In this document: positions 42,276 to 44,072 of the stretch, piece by piece
How the letters are laid out: every line of letters begins with the position of its first letter
Numbering within the stretch: the stretch's first letter is position 1
Source: Bacteroidales bacterium
Lineage (GTDB): Bacteria; Bacteroidota; Bacteroidia; Bacteroidales; Bacteroidaceae
Direction: 5' to 3'
Length of the DNA: 44,072 nt
Assembly (NCBI GenBank): GCA_024690405.1
Contig: JAILCU010000135.1
Coordinates: 1 to 44,072, forward strand
Notes under the pieces: generated by a model
Told to the model about the DNA's origin: nothing
Databases searched by the model: none
Seen by the model: the letters and a program-made list of their open reading frames with translations, nothing else
Translations under genes and position numbers: made by a program

Positions 42276-43151
42276 CGGGCAAAGGAGGTCTATGGTGCCT
42301 TTCCCGTCTCGTTGGAGGATCGTTATCGGGACATCACCCATGCAGGCGGCAATGGGTGAAAAGGTGGAGCCGGCAGAGCCGTAGATGTGGACCGTCCGAC
42401 TGAGGGCCAGCATTTCTACAAGTGCATCGCGGATGCCATGCGTTGACTCGCGTGTGGCTTCAGCATCGGACATCAGCACGCGTGTACCGTAGCGCTGCCG
42501 AAGGGCTGCTTTTGTGGCCTCATCGTCGGTGGCCAGGTAGATGCACAGATTGCCATGGGTCTCGGCTTCGCGGTCGAGGACGTCGGTGAACAGACTGAGG
42601 GGGCTTTCGTCGATGGCCTGCTGATGATCGGTCCGACGAATGTGTACGCCAATGGTGTAGGCGGAATATCCGGAACAGCGCTCGTCGGTCCGACGCTGTA
42701 CCTCAGCTGTTGGGCGGAATAAGGTGCTTAAGTCGGAAGGGGTCCAAGGACAGAAATCGCGGTATGCCGTCATCAGCGTGTGGCCCTGGCGAAACCACGT
42801 CTCATAGTCGAACCCGGCTTGGTTCAGGTGCCAGATCTGTGGAGAATGGATGATATGGCGATAGCGCAGGCGCTGGAGGAGACGGGGCAGATGCAGATTC
42901 TTCACGGTCGGACGAGCGAAGAACAGGCGCTCCAATCCACGTGCATCACGGATAAATGGCTCGGTAGAAGTGCCCACGCGAACTGTACTTTTTTCAAACA
43001 GGCTGTCAAAGCGGCATCTCATCCCCCACTGCGATGTCCAGAGGACCCGCAGAGGCAGGGCGTTTTCCCGTGCCATGGCATAGGCTGAGGCTGCCACGCG
43101 CATGCGATTGCCTAACCCTCCTTCGAGGATGATGGTGGAGAACTGCGTCAT
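42264..43151 (-). CDS. fucosyltransferase-like glycosyltransferase (GT11-like)
   Basis: This 295-residue protein has the N-terminal segment IILEGGLGNRMRVAASAYAM, typical for binding GDP-sugar in alpha-1,2-fucosyltransferases, and YTIGVHIRRTDHQQAI with the conserved HxRRxD of GT11 and related families. Near the end, YGSAGSTFSPIAACMG matches the loop following. The acceptor is unknown. The start overlaps the stop of the flippase gene by 4 nt (ATGA), so both are in one glycan operon. Confidence 0.8.
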   Translation of the reverse strand: MTQFSTIILEGGLGNRMRVAASAYAMARENALPLRVLWTSQWGMRCRFDSLFEKSTVRVGTSTEPFIRDARGLERLFFARPTVKNLHLPRLLQRLRYRHIIHSPQIWHLNQAGFDYETWFRQGHTLMTAYRDFCPWTPSDLSTLFRPTAEVQRRTDERCSGYSAYTIGVHIRRTDHQQAIDESPLSLFTDVLDREAETHGNLCIYLATDDEATKAALRQRYGTRVLMSDAEATRESTHGIRDALVEMLALSRTVHIYGSAGSTFSPIAACMGDVPITILQRDGKGTIDLLCPTKT

Positions 43152-44071
43152 AAGGCTTTCCTTTTGAAGATGTAATCAATACTCTCTCTGAGTATCTGTG
43201 CCCGCGCCAGCCAGAGGCTGCCCATATAAAGCACAACGGCGATGAGGATGCGCAGGAGCATGCGAAGCCACGAGATCTCCATCGGGCGGGTGAGCCACCA
43301 GGCAGCTACCATCACGCCTGCAGCGAAGACGAAGAAAGGCACGATGTCCTTCAGTGCTTGGCGCCAGCGTAGACCGATCAGCTTTCGTGCGAAGGCCTGC
43401 CAGATGATGAGCCAGCCGATGTTCAGCACCACGTAGAACACCACCATCTCCATCAACCCATAGCCCCACGCATGCAAAGCGATGATACCGCCCCACACGA
43501 GGGCGCAGTTCACGAGGCCGATGATCATATTAATGGTGGAACGCCCCCGCGAGATCACGAGGTTGCTGTACAGCGTCACCACGGGCGAGAAAGCACCATA
43601 AACGCAGAGCATCGACAGCAGCAATGCCGATTCGTGCCATTTCTCACCTGCCAGCAGCACGATGAAATCTTCTGCGATGAGCGCTAATCCCAGCAAGCAG
43701 GGAAACGATACAAAGCACGTGAAGCGCAGCAACTTCCGGAAAGCTGGTACAGCCACGGCTCCCGTTTTGCTCTCAGAGGGGGCCGTTGATAAACCCGCAC
43801 CCGCAGCCGCGGCTTCCCTCAGCACCGGTTGTGCCACTCCCTGAACCATCCCTCCGATGGTCGCAATGGCCATATCGTCCCATTTGCGGGCGTTGCTGTA
43901 GATACCGGCAACATGTCCGCCTGGATAGAAGCGGTTGAGCAGCACGCCAAAGGCGTTGTTGTTGAACTGGAAAGCCAGGCTGTTGACGAGCAGCTTGCTC
44001 GAGAAACCAAACATCTGCCATGCGGGACGGAGGTCGATATGGAAAGTAGGTCGCCAAGGCGAGAAATACCA
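43148..44071 (-). CDS. polysaccharide flippase (Wzx/MATE-like), 5' part cut by window end
   Basis: The visible 307 residues are the C-terminal part of an oligosaccharide/LPS flippase; the frame stays open to the window end, so the start lies beyond it. The sequence runs from WYFSPWRPTFHIDLRPAW into FGFSSKLLVNSLAFQFNNNA, then IYSNARKWDDMAIATIGGMV, with several membrane segments (FTCFVSFPCLLGLALIAEDF, MIIGLVNCALVWGGIIALHA). It moves lipid-linked glycan units across the inner membrane. It is the upstream gene of the fucosyltransferase-like gene. Confidence 0.87.
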   Translation of the reverse strand, partial: WYFSPWRPTFHIDLRPAWQMFGFSSKLLVNSLAFQFNNNAFGVLLNRFYPGGHVAGIYSNARKWDDMAIATIGGMVQGVAQPVLREAAAAGAGLSTAPSESKTGAVAVPAFRKLLRFTCFVSFPCLLGLALIAEDFIVLLAGEKWHESALLLSMLCVYGAFSPVVTLYSNLVISRGRSTINMIIGLVNCALVWGGIIALHAWGYGLMEMVVFYVVLNIGWLIIWQAFARKLIGLRWRQALKDIVPFFVFAAGVMVAAWWLTRPMEISWLRMLLRILIAVVLYMGSLWLARAQILRESIDYIFKRKAL

Positions 44072-44072
44072 C

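Overview
This window looks like a chromosomal segment of a Bacteroidales bacterium, most likely in or near Prevotellaceae (Prevotella/Segatella-like). The reasons are nineteen good matches to the Bacteroidetes -7 promoter element TAnnTTTG just upstream of gene starts, a PorZ-like type IX secretion component, an M56/TonB sensor, and families typical of that order (DUF4294, DUF5056, DUF6250, DUF3836-like, PepC with a signal peptide). The genus is inferred from gene content only.

Layout. 1-8.0 kb: 3' end of an M56/TonB sensor-transducer, a lipocalin, a YqeY protein, an acyl-ACP thioesterase, a REP-associated (Y1/HUH) transposase that carries repeats inside its own coding sequence, MsrA, PanE, a DUF6250 protein and a short-chain dehydrogenase. 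8.3-19.6 kb: TyrS, a secreted GH3 glycosidase, tRNA-Gln(TTG), a LeuS-YitT-RdgB transcription unit and PorZ. 20-29.2 kb: NadA, a SPOUT methyltransferase behind three stacked short-period repeat arrays, a DUF4294 protein, a succinate/acetate-type CoA-transferase, a small secreted DUF3836-like protein, a KduD/gluconate-5-dehydrogenase-like enzyme, DacB and NadB. 29.3-29.7 kb: no gene, but a promoter, several hairpins and an intrinsic terminator that together look like a ~300-nt non-coding RNA gene. 29.8-33.6 kb: MutS, a DUF3267 membrane metalloprotease-like protein and QueH. 33.7-35.9 kb: a membrane protein / ECF sigma factor / DUF5056 operon. 35.9-44 kb: surface-glycan genes (glycosyltransferase, acyltransferase, LicD, a CTP-dependent nucleotidyltransferase, an asparagine-synthase-like ATPase, a C-rich repeat array, PepC, a fucosyltransferase-like enzyme and a flippase cut by the window end).

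How the parts work together. The ECF operon starts behind a sequence with -35 CAACTT and -10 GTCTAA separated by 16 nt. A second sequence with the same two elements and exactly the same spacing lies about 10.8 kb away, upstream of the small secreted DUF3836-like gene. This suggests an autoregulated envelope-stress-type sigma factor with at least one outside target inside the window. NadA and NadB together make quinolinate for NAD but are in separate transcription units; nadB and dacB diverge from a short region holding a large two-tier inverted repeat. LicD, acyltransferase and glycosyltransferase face the nucleotidyltransferase/asparagine-synthase-like pair across divergent promoters and probably decorate a surface glycan.

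The most unusual features are the pair of matching ECF promoters, the REP-like palindrome inside the transposase gene, the C-rich repeat array between convergent genes, the orphan structured RNA locus, and a family of intergenic arrays with an 8-bp period, two of which begin at the stop codon of the gene before them.
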